From Vandiemenella viatica (taxonomy: Eukaryota > Arthropoda > Insecta > Orthoptera > Morabidae), in assembly GCA_031002005.1 (NCBI GenBank), contig JARYHS010011408.1:221877473-221941472 (forward strand): a DNA stretch of 64,000 nt. The letters run 5' to 3'. How positions within the stretch are numbered: the stretch's first letter is position 1; each line of letters begins with the position of its first letter. A program made the position numbers and the translations under genes. This document shows positions 33,737-42,921 of this stretch, in pieces. The notes beneath the pieces are model-generated. The model saw only the letters and a list, made by a program, of their open reading frames with translations, made no database searches and was not told the DNA's origin.

Positions 33737-34545
33737 TTTAGGGCACGTCGACAGCGAGGTCATTAGCGCCCTAACAATGACTAGCTAACACTTTAGCGAA
33801 AAGAATACTAAAATGCCATCTGCATGGTCGACTGTAAAAGGGTCGGCCATACAGACAGCAAATAAAATAATTCACCAAAATAAAACATGGCTTCAAAATG
33901 GCCACCACGCCCCAAGACCAAAAAACACCTGGATGGCTGTAAAGGGGCCAAACAAGTTCACAAGATAATTAAAAACACTACATGTCTCGCTGGCTGTATA
34001 GTGGCCAACGGGACAGGAATTATAAAGATATAAAAAATAAAAACCAATGCGAATGGATGGGTGGCTGTAAAGAGGCCACCCATAAATCTTAAAACTAGGC
34101 CGATTTGCCTAAAAATGTTAGGCACTAGACCGGCCAATACACAAAATATTAAAACGCTCGCCACACTGTTGATCTCGTTGTTAAAATTGTTACTTTAGGA
34201 TAACCCACAGCGGGGTCAATAGCGCCCTAAAAATTACCAGCTTTTATCGTGGCTTAAGAATAAACTAAAATACCATCTGCATGGTCGACTGTAAAGGGGT
34301 CGGCCATACAGACAGCAAATAAAACAAATCATAAAAACTGACGTGGCTTAAAGGAGCCACCAGAACTTAACTGTACGACAACTGGATGCCTCTAAAGAGG
34401 CCACACAGGTTCAAACGATTATTTAAAAAAACTACATGTCTCACCGGCTGTATAGTGGCAAGTGAGACATGAGTTGTAACAGTATAAAAAATAGAGTCAA
34501 TGCACATGGATGGGTGGCTGTAAAGAGGCCACCCATCCATCATCC
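33737..34545 (-). repeat. Hairpin array in the 3' UTR: two direct repeats, ten stem-loops
   Basis: The consensus TGGCCTCTTTACAGCCA (minus strand) or a variant occurs at about 34506-34540, 34444-34461, 34385-34403, 34343-34361, 34281-34307, 34059-34081, 33991-34007, 33934-33950, 33886-33906 and 33824-33850. The stems vary and some are compensated (GGTCGAC with GTCGGCC). The loop stays close to CTCTTTACA. The first, just after the original ORF1 stop, has a perfect 13-bp stem. The ten fall into two direct repeats of five in the same order (33737-34090 and 34190-34545). Confidence 0.85.
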
Positions 34546-34796
34546 TACCGGTTTAGTTTCACCCGCCCCGGTTCGGGTGGGTCTTTGGTAACTGCCTGCT
34601 GAGGAATGAGACCTGGCTCGTCCACCAGCATTTCAGTTTCTTCTGGCTCCGAAGAAACACACATCTCCGACTCAGAAAACTCACTAAAAACCTCTTTGGC
34701 TTTTTTCTTCCTTGTCCTCTTTGGTTTGTTTTCCCTACAACCAGGTAACCTGGGAGGGGATGAAGAGGGGGATTTTACAAACTGAGTCGGGTCCGT

Positions 34797-35852
34797 CTAC
34801 CGAAACTTCGGGCCCCGAATCTTTTGATCACCTCCGTTTGCATTAGAAGAAGATGATGCGTTTACGGGCACTGCACGTGGAGGAATAGGAGGTGGAGTGG
34901 CTTTAACTGCTACTGTTGCTGGTGGAACATTTACTGCTGCTGCTGGTGTGGTCGAGGTCGCAGACGTGCTGCTACCGACGTCCACGGTCTTAGGCGTAAC
35001 GACCTTAGCGGGTTTGGCACCGCATCTGCACTGACATGAGCACGTAGTGCTTGTGCCCATGTCTGCAAAGGACATCTGGGTAGCAACACTCTGCTTCCTG
35101 ACAGGAGCTGAAGCCATCTTAGCAAAACTAGTTCCGAAAATTGGAGCGGCGAGCGACTTGGCCCTCTTTTTGGCTTCCCCGTAGGGAATCCGCTCTTTGG
35201 TCTTCAGCTCCTGTATCTTGCGCTCTTCAAGATACACTTGACACTCTCTACTCCAGGCCGGGTGCGATCCGGAGCAGTTGACGCACACCTGTGGTAGCGT
35301 ACAACTGGCACCCGGCTCATGTGCCCCCTTGCCGCAATTCCCACAGGTGGGGTTGCCCTTACATGACGCCGTCGTATGTCCGAACCGCTGACACTGAAAA
35401 CAGCGCATCGGGTCCGGAACATACGGGCGGACATTCAGGTTTAGATACCCGGCCTTAATATTCTTGGGCAATATTGGAGTGTCAAACTTCAGGACGAAGG
35501 TGGCAGTCTTTTCAACACTGCCATTCACCCTTCGCGTGATCTGACGTACCTCGACCACTTTCTCAGTTTTCCACTCATTCAGAAGCTCGTCTGTCCCTAA
35601 ATCCATGATATCACGATAGGTGACTACGCCTTTACTGGAATTTAGGGACTTATGGAGTTCGCATTTTACGGCGAACTCCCCGAGCTTCTGACAATTCAGC
35701 AGTTTGGTAGCCTGCTTACTGTTGATTGTTTCCAGCAGCAGCGTCCCATTCCTCAGTTTTTTAACATTATTTAGGGTACCAACTAAACCCTCTAGACCCT
35801 TTGAAATATAGAAGGGTGACACCTTCTCAAATGTTCCTTCTATCCTTTCCAT
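34797..35852 (-). CDS. ORF1 (Gag-like) with three CCHC zinc knuckles, I-type
   Basis: The 351-codon frame starts MERIEGTFEKVSPFYISKGL. It has an RRM-like N-terminal half (residues about 15-135, including LLLETINSKQATKLLNC). Zinc knuckles follow at about 148-205: CFQCQRFGHTTASC, CGNCGKGAHEPGASC, and CVNCSGSHPAWSREC. The tail is proline/alanine-rich. This layout is typical of the nucleic-acid-binding ORF1 protein of I-clade LINEs. The TAG at 34797-34799 is probably a premature stop, because the same frame stays open for 83 more codons (FVKSPSSSPPRLPGCRENKP, basic KRTRKKKAKEV, then an acidic segment) to a TAG at 34545-34547. Codon and base composition are clearly more GC-rich than the host piggyBac. 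Confidence 0.88.
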   Translation of the reverse strand: MERIEGTFEKVSPFYISKGLEGLVGTLNNVKKLRNGTLLLETINSKQATKLLNCQKLGEFAVKCELHKSLNSSKGVVTYRDIMDLGTDELLNEWKTEKVVEVRQITRRVNGSVEKTATFVLKFDTPILPKNIKAGYLNLNVRPYVPDPMRCFQCQRFGHTTASCKGNPTCGNCGKGAHEPGASCTLPQVCVNCSGSHPAWSRECQVYLEERKIQELKTKERIPYGEAKKRAKSLAAPIFGTSFAKMASAPVRKQSVATQMSFADMGTSTTCSCQCRCGAKPAKVVTPKTVDVGSSTSATSTTPAAAVNVPPATVAVKATPPPIPPRAVPVNASSSSNANGGDQKIRGPKFR

Positions 35853-36495
35853 TATTACAAAAGCGTTCGCTAACGAACATTCTTTTCTGTTACTTTCACC
35901 TTCGAAGCGGGGGGGCTATCAACCCTCACCCGCTTCTTAGAACTGGGTGTATTTATATTAGCCTGCGGCACACCCGTACCGCAGGGTTTTGTGGTTTTAT
36001 TGGAAGACTTCGTTTTGGTCCCACGAGTAAAACCACTTTAAAAAGAAGCGCTAATACAACAGGGGTGCGCAGGTGCCCCTGAGATTGCACGTTAGCGAGT
36101 GATTGCCCTCATCACCCATTCACCTCATCGGCACGTGGCTGACCTTGAGGTTGAGGGTTTTTTTATAGAGGTTTCTTCCGTCCTCGCGATCCGGGCGATG
36201 AAGCCAAGATCCCCGTTCTCCTAGGCACACAACGTTCCACCGTCACGCCCTACGGTGGTCGTTGAAGCATGGTAGGAGTTTACGGTGTGGGAAATTTGCG
36301 GCGCTCACAAGTTTCCAGCTCGGGCACCACGGGTTCGCCAAACCCGTACTTTTAGGACTGTTTAACATTATTTTGTAGGGTATTAGTGTTATTATGGTAG
36401 CTAATTGTTGGTCCTTACTTTTAGATAATGCCTCAATTGTTCAATCACAGTGGTATGTTGAAGACAGCTAACACATTTACCTTCTGGCAGTGATG

Positions 36496-38319
36496 ATGAT
36501 AACTTAAGTGGTTTTAGTAGTGATGACGATCCTACAGTAAATCCGAAAGAACTATTTGATTATACCAGTTCCGATAGTGATTCCTCAAGTGAAGATAGAA
36601 CAGAAAGTGTTGACTTAAGTACTTCACAAAGGGTGGACAACAAATATGTTTCTCACGTTATTGCACCACTAAATGATCATAATTATGACAAATCCATTGA
36701 TTTTTCACAAAATTAATCTTAGATGAACGGTACACCTAAAAGCATAAAAACAACTACGAAACCCATCCACTGTACATGGAAGAAAAAGAATCTTTCATTG
36801 ACTGAGGAACAAAAGAAATTTAGGGAAAACTTAGATTATTCTGAAGAAATGAAAGATCTGGAGACACCATATCAGTTTTTCAAGTATTTTTTCAAGGACG
36901 AACTATTCAAAAAAATAAAAGATGAATGTATGCTTTATATTTCACAGAAATATCCAACAAAAGTCTTCTAAGTAACAACGTCTGATGTGGAAAAGTTTGT
37001 TGGAATCTGCTTATTGATGTCTGTCAGCAATAGCAGCAATGTTAGAGATTTTTTGAATGATATAATTGGTAATGATTTGGTGAAGAAAACTATGTCTTTG
37101 AATACGTTTGAGAAAATTCGTTCAAATCTACATTTTAATGACAATAGTAAACAAATTCCTGAAGGAGAGCCAGGCTACGATAAACTGTATGAAATCAGGC
37201 CAGTAATTGAATACCTTCAAAAAAGCTTTTCATCAGTTCGAATGGATGAGAGTTTGTCACTCGACGAACAAATGTGTGAAACAAAAGTGAGACACCATCT
37301 AAGACAGTATATTCAAAACAAACCTCACAAATGGGGTTACAAGTTGTTTGTTCTTTGTTCAACCACAGGATTTGCCTACAGGTTTGAGATCTACACTGGA
37401 CAAGAGAATGATCCTACTGTTAGATTACAAACAGAACCGGATTTGGGAGCAAGCTCAAATGTTGTTGTCAGGTTTGCAAGGTACATTCTGAAACATGTCA
37501 ATCATAAATTTTATTTTGATAACTATTACACATCAGTACCTCTTATGGTGTACTTGCACAAACAAGGCATATTGTCTCTAGGTACAATTCGAAGAAACCT
37601 AATTCCTGACTGTAAATTACCAACAGAAAAGGAACTAAGTAAGCTTCCCAGAGGTACATCAGAAGAATTTGTAGCCAGTGTGGATGGTGTGGACATCTCG
37701 TCTGTGATATGGAAGGACAACAAATGTGTGACCCTTCTGTCAACATTTACAGGAAAATTGCCAGAAATTAAAGTAAGACGGTATGAACGAAGTTCAAAAA
37801 CTCACAAACAAGTTGACTGTCCTTAAATTGTAACAGTGTATAACAAACCCTTGGGAGGAGTAGATCTGATGGACAGTCATCTGGGACGTCATTCGACTAG
37901 AGTAAAATCCAAGAAGTGGTATTTCAGACTGTTTTATCACTTGCTTGATCTTGCAATTATAAATGCCTGGATCCTTTATAAGGAGGTGTTACTAATGAAA
38001 AGACGATCTGAGAAACTGTTGAATCAGAAGCATTTCAGGCTTGAGGTTGTGCAATGTCTTTGTAGGCTAGGAAGATCTAGATCAAACAGAGGAAGACCAA
38101 GCAATGACATCCAGAACCAACTTGAGGCAAGAAAGAAGTGTTCCAGAGCTATTATCCCACCACAGGATGTCCGAAGTGACTCCATTGCTCATTGGCCTAT
38201 GTGTAATGCAAAAAGAAATGATGCAAGTATCCAGGATGCACAGGATATACATTCGTTACCTGCAGTAAATGTAATGCATACCTTTGTTTCAACAAGGATA
38301 AGTCATAACCTCAGTTGAT
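36496..38319 (+). pseudogene. piggyBac transposase, four in-frame stops and one frameshift
   Basis: One reading frame runs through with only four stop codons (two near 36714-36722, one at 36969-36971, one at 37824-37826). The N-terminus is acidic (DDDNLSGFSSDDDPTV, SSDSDSSSEDR). The catalytic core follows: SLDEQMCETKVRHHLRQY (first D), NKPHKWGYKLFVLCSTTG, KFYFDNYYTSVPLMVYL (second D), and after the last stop VYNKPLGGVDLMDSH (third D) with KKWYFRLFYHLLDLAIINAW. Near 38215 a one-base shift moves the C-terminal cysteine-rich zinc domain (CKYPGC, CSKCNAYLC) into the next frame. All three catalytic aspartates survive, so this is a young pseudogene. Confidence 0.92.
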
Positions 38320-38657
38320 CAAGAAAATTGATTATGATTCACTCAATAGGTTACGGTATCCAAAAGTGTTAAATATATTGTCTAAAATACATATAATAAT
38401 GCTTGGATATGTATGTAAGTTGATTTTTAATAAATAAATAAGAAACAAATGTATAATACCGATCTTTTTATTTTGTAAGGTTTTGCTTACAGTCTGTCTA
38501 CCATACATATATAAATGCAACATCACAAAAAAGTGCATTTATTGGAAAATTAGCAACGTAGGAATTTTTTCACTATTTTTCCCTTTCTTTGTACAACTCA
38601 TGGAACCAAAAATTATTTTTTTTAAGTAAAAATTTTTTTCATGCATTTAAGGGTTAA

Positions 38658-39230
38658 TTTAGTTCAACATTGAAAAGGATTTCTATAAGCTTAACCTTGA
38701 AGTCTCTTAAGTCACCGGCTTGGCTCAATTTATTGCACTCCAACAACAATTAATGACAATCCATCTTCAAAATCTTAATTATCTTACTGATACTTAAACT
38801 TTTTTACTGAAACCACTATATATTCATAATCCTCTCAATTTAGGCTATTTACTGATATAAATTTCTCAATTATATCCCCTTCAGTTAAAAACTTTATTTT
38901 TTCTCTAAATTAAAACCACTAATTAAACATTGATAAATTAGTTAATTTTACTATCAAAATATTCTGGACAGTGCTGACTATGGCTGGAGATAAAAGATCA
39001 GCTGTGGCCTTACTCAATTCAGAGTTATTTCAAATCTTAAATATTTGATTTCCTAACAGCATGGTTTAAAACATTAACGAACCAATTTATTTCTTAAATT
39101 AAATTTTTCTTGACATAATGAATACATTTGAAAATGATTCTTATAACGAATTTTCACTGTGTAGATGAATGCAGGAAAATCCATTTAAGTTGACAATTAC
39201 GCAAAATTTCTCTGTTCTGCATAAGTGACT
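38658..39230 (+). repeat. Repeat A, copy 2, right part
   Basis: It aligns by eye with about 18650-19200: TTTTTTCTCTAAATTAAAAC, TTAATTTTACTATCAAAATA, GTGCTGACTATGGCTGGAG and the following GATAAAAGATCAGCTGTGGC all have close counterparts in copy 1. It starts exactly at the right TTAA of the piggyBac element. Confidence 0.65.
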
Positions 39231-39429
39231 TCAAACTTGAAGTATAGAGTATATTACTGCTGCAGATAACTAGTGGAAATGCTTTTGGTGAGCTATAGGG
39301 TACCTTACAACAGATTGTGAAACAAGAATTAAAATTATTGTTGTCATGGAAGATGGACTTTTCAAAATCTTCAAAATATACATTTTTGTTTTTCTCATAA
39401 TGTCCTACTGTAAAGTGCAAGTCCTCTGG

Positions 39430-40600
39430 TTACTGAAAAAAAGAAGTCACTCTGGGCCAACTCTGGGAAATAGGATAGATGAGCAGTGGTACATAGTGTA
39501 ATTCTAAGAATTTAGCTATTGCAATGGCTAACTTGTGTGCAGGCATGTTGTCCTGATCAAAGAAAATCTTTTCCCTTGAAAAATGGGGCAATTTCTTCAA
39601 CAATTCCTAATGAAATTAATTTAGCAATGCAGCGTATTATGAACGAGTGATAATTTTACTTTTTCTAGGAAACTGATGAAGGTCACTCCTCACAAATTTA
39701 AGAAAATGATCACCATGATGTTTCCTGCTGATGGAACTGTTATTGTCTACTTTTGAGGACTTTTTATAACACAAAATTCACTGTTTGGATTGTTGTTTGG
39801 TCTCATGTTGAAAGTAATGGGTCCATATTTCATCACCTGTGATGTAACACCACAGTAACTCATCTCAATTGCACTTGAACATGTTCAAACACTTTTGTGA
39901 AATGGTCACCAAATTCAGATTGTTTTCAACTGCCAGCATTTGCACAGTGGCGTAGCTAGGTCAACAAGGGCCCCGGTGCAAAAAATTTATTTTGGGCCCT
40001 CAGGCCAGACGGGACGGGCGACCTTTTTTTTGCTTTGTGTGCTGGTAGGGGCCCCCTGAACTGAGGATGAGGGCCCTTGAATTATTCTTTAGGGGCCCCT
40101 GAGCAGTGGTTGGGGCCCCCCTGAGCATAGCAAGGGCCCTTGAATTATTCTTTAGGGGCCCCTGAGCAGTGGTTGAGGCCCCCCTGAGCACAGCGAGGGC
40201 CCTTAGTGAGGGGCTCTTGTACTCTCAGGGGCCTCTTAGACGACGGTAGAGCTAAAAAAAAAGGTCGCCAGTTTGCCGTGAAGGCTTGCGGGGCCCTCTA
40301 AACTGCGCTTTGGGGCCCCTTGAGGTATACTTGGGGGCCCCCTGAGCGTGAGGGCCCCGGTGCACTGCACCGCCTAGCCCCATAGTAGCTACGCCCCTGC
40401 ATTTGCAGCTCCCATCTTGCTGAGAGCTTTCTTAAACACATATGTTCAAGTAAAACATGATTTACCCTTTCGTGTCAACTGATCTATCCCACATATTTTC
40501 ACTCTTCGGTCTTCCAGAACAACATTGTGTGTTTTGTCCATTATTTCTTCAGTTTTGATGCCATCCTGAGTACTCGGCATCATCTATGATTGAATTGCAA
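39430..40600 (-). pseudogene. Mariner-type transposase relic, interrupted by a MITE
   Basis: Minus-strand translation in mixed frames gives a run such as HNVVLEDRRVKICGIDQLT, then after the MITE a DETWIHHY-like segment (decayed), IAKLISLGIVEEIAPFFKGK, and a QDN.PAHK-like segment. I read this as a SETMAR/mariner-type transposase with many breaks, from its residual order of motifs. No terminal repeats are recognised. It was already old when the MITE at 39945-40399 inserted into it. Confidence 0.6.
39945..40399 (+). mobile_element. hAT-type MITE, complete, 455 bp
   Basis: The ends are CAGTGGCGTAGCTAGG (left) and TAGCTACGCCCCTG (right), inverted repeats of about 14 bp with one mismatch. An exact 8-bp target duplication, CATTTGCA, flanks it (39937-39944 and 40400-40407). 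The 8-bp duplication is typical of hAT elements. The body is a GC-rich minisatellite of about 63-bp units around GGGCCCCTGAGCAGTGGTTG (40070-40200). There is no coding capacity. A truncated relative lies at 21539. Confidence 0.93.
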
Positions 40601-40719
40601 CAATAAAACTCTGTTAACCACTCTTATACCATATGATATGATGGATCTGAGTCCACATAATTACTTTTTCAGCTACTTTTCCTTTAATTTAATCATGTTT
40701 CCATGCAAAATGTAGTGCA

Positions 40720-41545
40720 TTATTAGAACTCAAAATTAACTTTTCTCCATGTTTCACTAAGTAACACATCTACTGCTTTGTTGGACACTCTCAAGAATGT
40801 TGTGATAAATGGAAATTGCACACCACACTGTGACTTTAGGTGAATGCAAAGGCCTTTGATGCAGTTGTTGAGGATTGGTGTCAGCCCAGTAGCGCATGTT
40901 TTCTTTGTTGACAGATCCACACAAATGAAAATGGGCATCACCACTAAAAAAAAAAAAAACAATTTCGTCCTCAGGAACATCTTCCAGAAGAACCTCACAC
41001 GCGTTCCTCCGAGAATTGAAGTCACGTTCAGAAAGTTCCTGCACAATCGCCATTTTGTATGGATGGAAATGAAGATTATCATGAAGAATTCTCCCACAGA
41101 ACGATCGGAAATTCCAAGGGCAGACACATGTTTCCACGCAGAATGCCGTGGTGATCGCAACAATGAAGCTCTCATTGTCTCAATGTTCTCAGGTGATCTA
41201 AAGGGCCGAGGGCCTCCAGTTCTTCGTCTTGTCGCACTTGCAGTTTGTCTGAACGTAGTGACCCATGTAACAATTGATTTCCAGTCCATGACAGGGGCCA
41301 ATGGTGCTAAATTAAAGTGATTCCAAAAAGCATGCTGGGTTGCGATCATAGAACATCCGCTCGAAAAGTAGGTCTCAACAGCAAACGCACGCTCCTCACT
41401 GTTCCAACGCATGATGGCGACTGAACTGTGTCGGTACAAAACTATATAGTCACGCCTCTCGAACAAGGCTACTATCGCTGCGCTATGATATCAACCAACT
41501 GAATGGCGTGCATTTTATAAAAGGAAGTTATGCTGCCGCACCCTG
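40720..41545 (-). pseudogene. IS630/Tc1/mariner-type transposon, truncated, frameshifted transposase
   Basis: The right end reads TGCCGCACCCTG|TA (41535-41547), a terminal repeat next to a TA. The transposase starts MRWNSEERAFAVETYFSSGC (helix-turn-helix) and continues through SIVTWVTTFRQTASATRRRT and NIETMRASLLRSPRHSAWKH. It shifts frame near 41110-41140, then continues ILHDNLHFHPYKMAIVQELS, HFHLCGSVNKENMRYWAD and PLHSPKVTVWCAIS, and is truncated. The first catalytic segment, expected as FFSDEAHFHL, reads FFFFSGDAHFHL next to a run of 13 A, so it is damaged. The left terminal repeat and C-terminal half are absent. Confidence 0.82.
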
Positions 41546-41559
41546 TACTTTCAGTGTTA

Positions 41560-42270
41560 AATTCATCTCCCATCTATGTTTGTGGGTTACGAATTTTATT
41601 TTTAAATTTGTTCAGCATTTTGGGTAAGTTATTCATCACTTCCCTTGGTAACTTATTCCAATCCCTGATACCCTTACCCACAAAATAAAAGTTTTCCACT
41701 ACCATATGCATAAAATCGAGTGCTAGCTTGTGCTCATAGTCATCTTTTCCCTTCCATGTACTACTCCAAATTCTTCGACCAATATCCTTCAAAGCCCCAT
41801 CACCAACAACATACATCTAGTACACTCCCAGCACTCTCTTCACCCTCCTCCTTTCTTCAATTGACTCCCAATCCAGCAGCTTCATCATATCAGCTACTGA
41901 GTGGGTCCAGCAGTAATTTCTACAAACAAATCTAGCTGCTGTCCTTTGCACATCCACCAACTCCTTTATTTGATAACCAAAATGTGGGTCCAAACCACTA
42001 TATTCAAGCAATGGGCTGACTAAAGTTTTGTAGCCCAATTCCTTAACTTCTCTGGTACATCCTCTCATCACTCTCTCTGTTATATGAAGGATTCTGTAAC
42101 CTTTTCCTACCTCCCATCCTGTTGGGTTTATAATCAAAGGTTGAACCAACTTATTTACACTCAATCCTTGAACAAGCAATTCTCTCCCCACTCTATAATT
42201 ATAAACAGCCTTTAGTTTTTTATCTGTGAACCTAATAAGCTGGCTGTTCTTGATAATTATCTTCATGCCT
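41560..42270 (-). pseudogene. LINE 3' fragment (same family as 9.2-16.2 kb)
   Basis: Minus-strand frames read IKNSQLIRFTDKKLKAVYNY, GYRILHITERVMRGCTREVK, LGYKTLVSPLLEYSGLDPHF, VQRTAARFVCRNY and LDWESIEERRRVKR, then (41574-41816) VGDGALKDIGRRIW and DWNKLPREVMNNLPKMLNKF. This is the C-terminal part of the reverse transcriptase protein. It stops in the middle of the element, so it is truncated at its 5' end. The two open segments are in the same frame, separated by one stop. Confidence 0.82.
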
Positions 42271-42649
42271 TAATCCATTCCATTATCAATCCATTTCCAT
42301 ACTTTCCAAATTCTTCTTCATTTTCATGTTATCCAAAAACACTTTTCATCTTCATAATTATTATGCTTAAATAAGTGGTGAGAAAGAAATCATTGCTTGG
42401 TACAGATGAAGCAAGAACATGCAAATAATAAATAAACAAATTTTGAGAATTTTCACATGTAAATATTTTGTGCTTATATTGTTACTAATGTTTATTTGCA
42501 GTGTGGCAATTAGAGATGAGTGACAACAGGGAACGAAGGGGCTGATTCAAACTGGGAACAAAATTGGGCAAGGAAGAACAGAGGATGACCTGAAAAATAT
42601 ATGCAAAATAAAAGTTAATATTTTTTTTTTTAAGTAATTGATATTTTAC
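42271..42649. other. No recognisable feature
   Basis: AT-rich noncoding sequence; nothing is seen. Confidence 0.45.
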
Positions 42650-42760
42650 TTCACAGTATTTTAAACGTCCAGCCTTAGCACCACCATCCTGTATCCCCAA
42701 AGCTAAGCCATCCATGTAGTAGATCTTGGTGTGTGCCCTTGCCAAATGGCCCATCTCTCT
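42650..42760 (-). CDS. Possible isolated coding exon, unrecognised family
   Basis: On the minus strand, 111 nt (37 codons, phase 0 at both ends) lie between an acceptor-like CATGCAG and a donor-like GAA|GTAAAA. The translation starts REMGHLARAHTKIYYMDGLA and ends KAGRLKYCE, with strikingly protein-like composition. I do not recognise the protein. It could be an exon of an unidentified gene or an unfamiliar repeat. It is flanked by a LINE relic and a foldback relative. Confidence 0.35.
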
Positions 42761-42784
42761 CTGCATGAACAAAGTTTAAAACGA

Positions 42785-42865
42785 AAACATTGCACAATTG
42801 TGTTTGGGTGCTCATCACAGCCCTCCTGCCTTCAACTTTGATGAGTGATGGTTTTTACTTTCCCT
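42785..42865. repeat. Relative of the 1.6-kb foldback arm
   Basis: TTGGGTGCTCATCACAGCCC and TCCTGCCTTCAACTTTGATG resemble the arm at 1855-1890 and its complement at 1610-1650. It is a short, single, diverged arm. Confidence 0.45.
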
Positions 42866-42921
42866 ATCGTTAGTCATTTTGTCAAATATTGAAATATTAT
42901 CTGAAAAATTATATGAATATA

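Larger units (their letters stand above)
33720..36347 (-). mobile_element. I-clade-like non-LTR element carrying ORF1 only, 2.63 kb
   Basis: It is flanked by a perfect 15-bp target duplication, ACTTTTAGGACTGTT (33705-33719 and 36348-36362), inside the piggyBac element. On its sense (minus) strand it starts with a short hairpin (ACGGGTTTGGCGAACCCGT), then a 5' UTR of about 0.5 kb, ORF1 (35852 down to 34797, or 34545 in the original frame), a 3' UTR of about 0.8 kb, and an (AAC)n tail. There is no endonuclease/RT ORF2. The full 5' end and the duplication show that it was copied as a complete unit, presumably by another element's enzymes. Confidence 0.88.
33253..38653 (+). mobile_element. piggyBac transposon, 5.4 kb, with a nested retroelement
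   Basis: The ends are inverted repeats CCCTTAAATGCATG (33253-33266) and CATGCATTTAAGGG (38640-38653), each flanked by TTAA (33249-33252 and 38654-38657), the piggyBac signature. Subterminal palindromes of the type TGTTGCATAT(C/G)TGCAACA occur at about 33268-33285 and 33606-33623. Without the 2.6-kb insertion at 33720-36347 and one 15-bp duplication the element would be about 2.76 kb, normal for the family. It carries one decayed transposase gene on the plus strand. Confidence 0.95.

Noticed and set aside
33824..34540. CRISPR-like array (regular short palindromic repeats)
   Set aside because: The repeats vary in stem sequence, spacers are themselves duplicated as one block, and the sequence lies in the 3' UTR of a eukaryotic retroelement.
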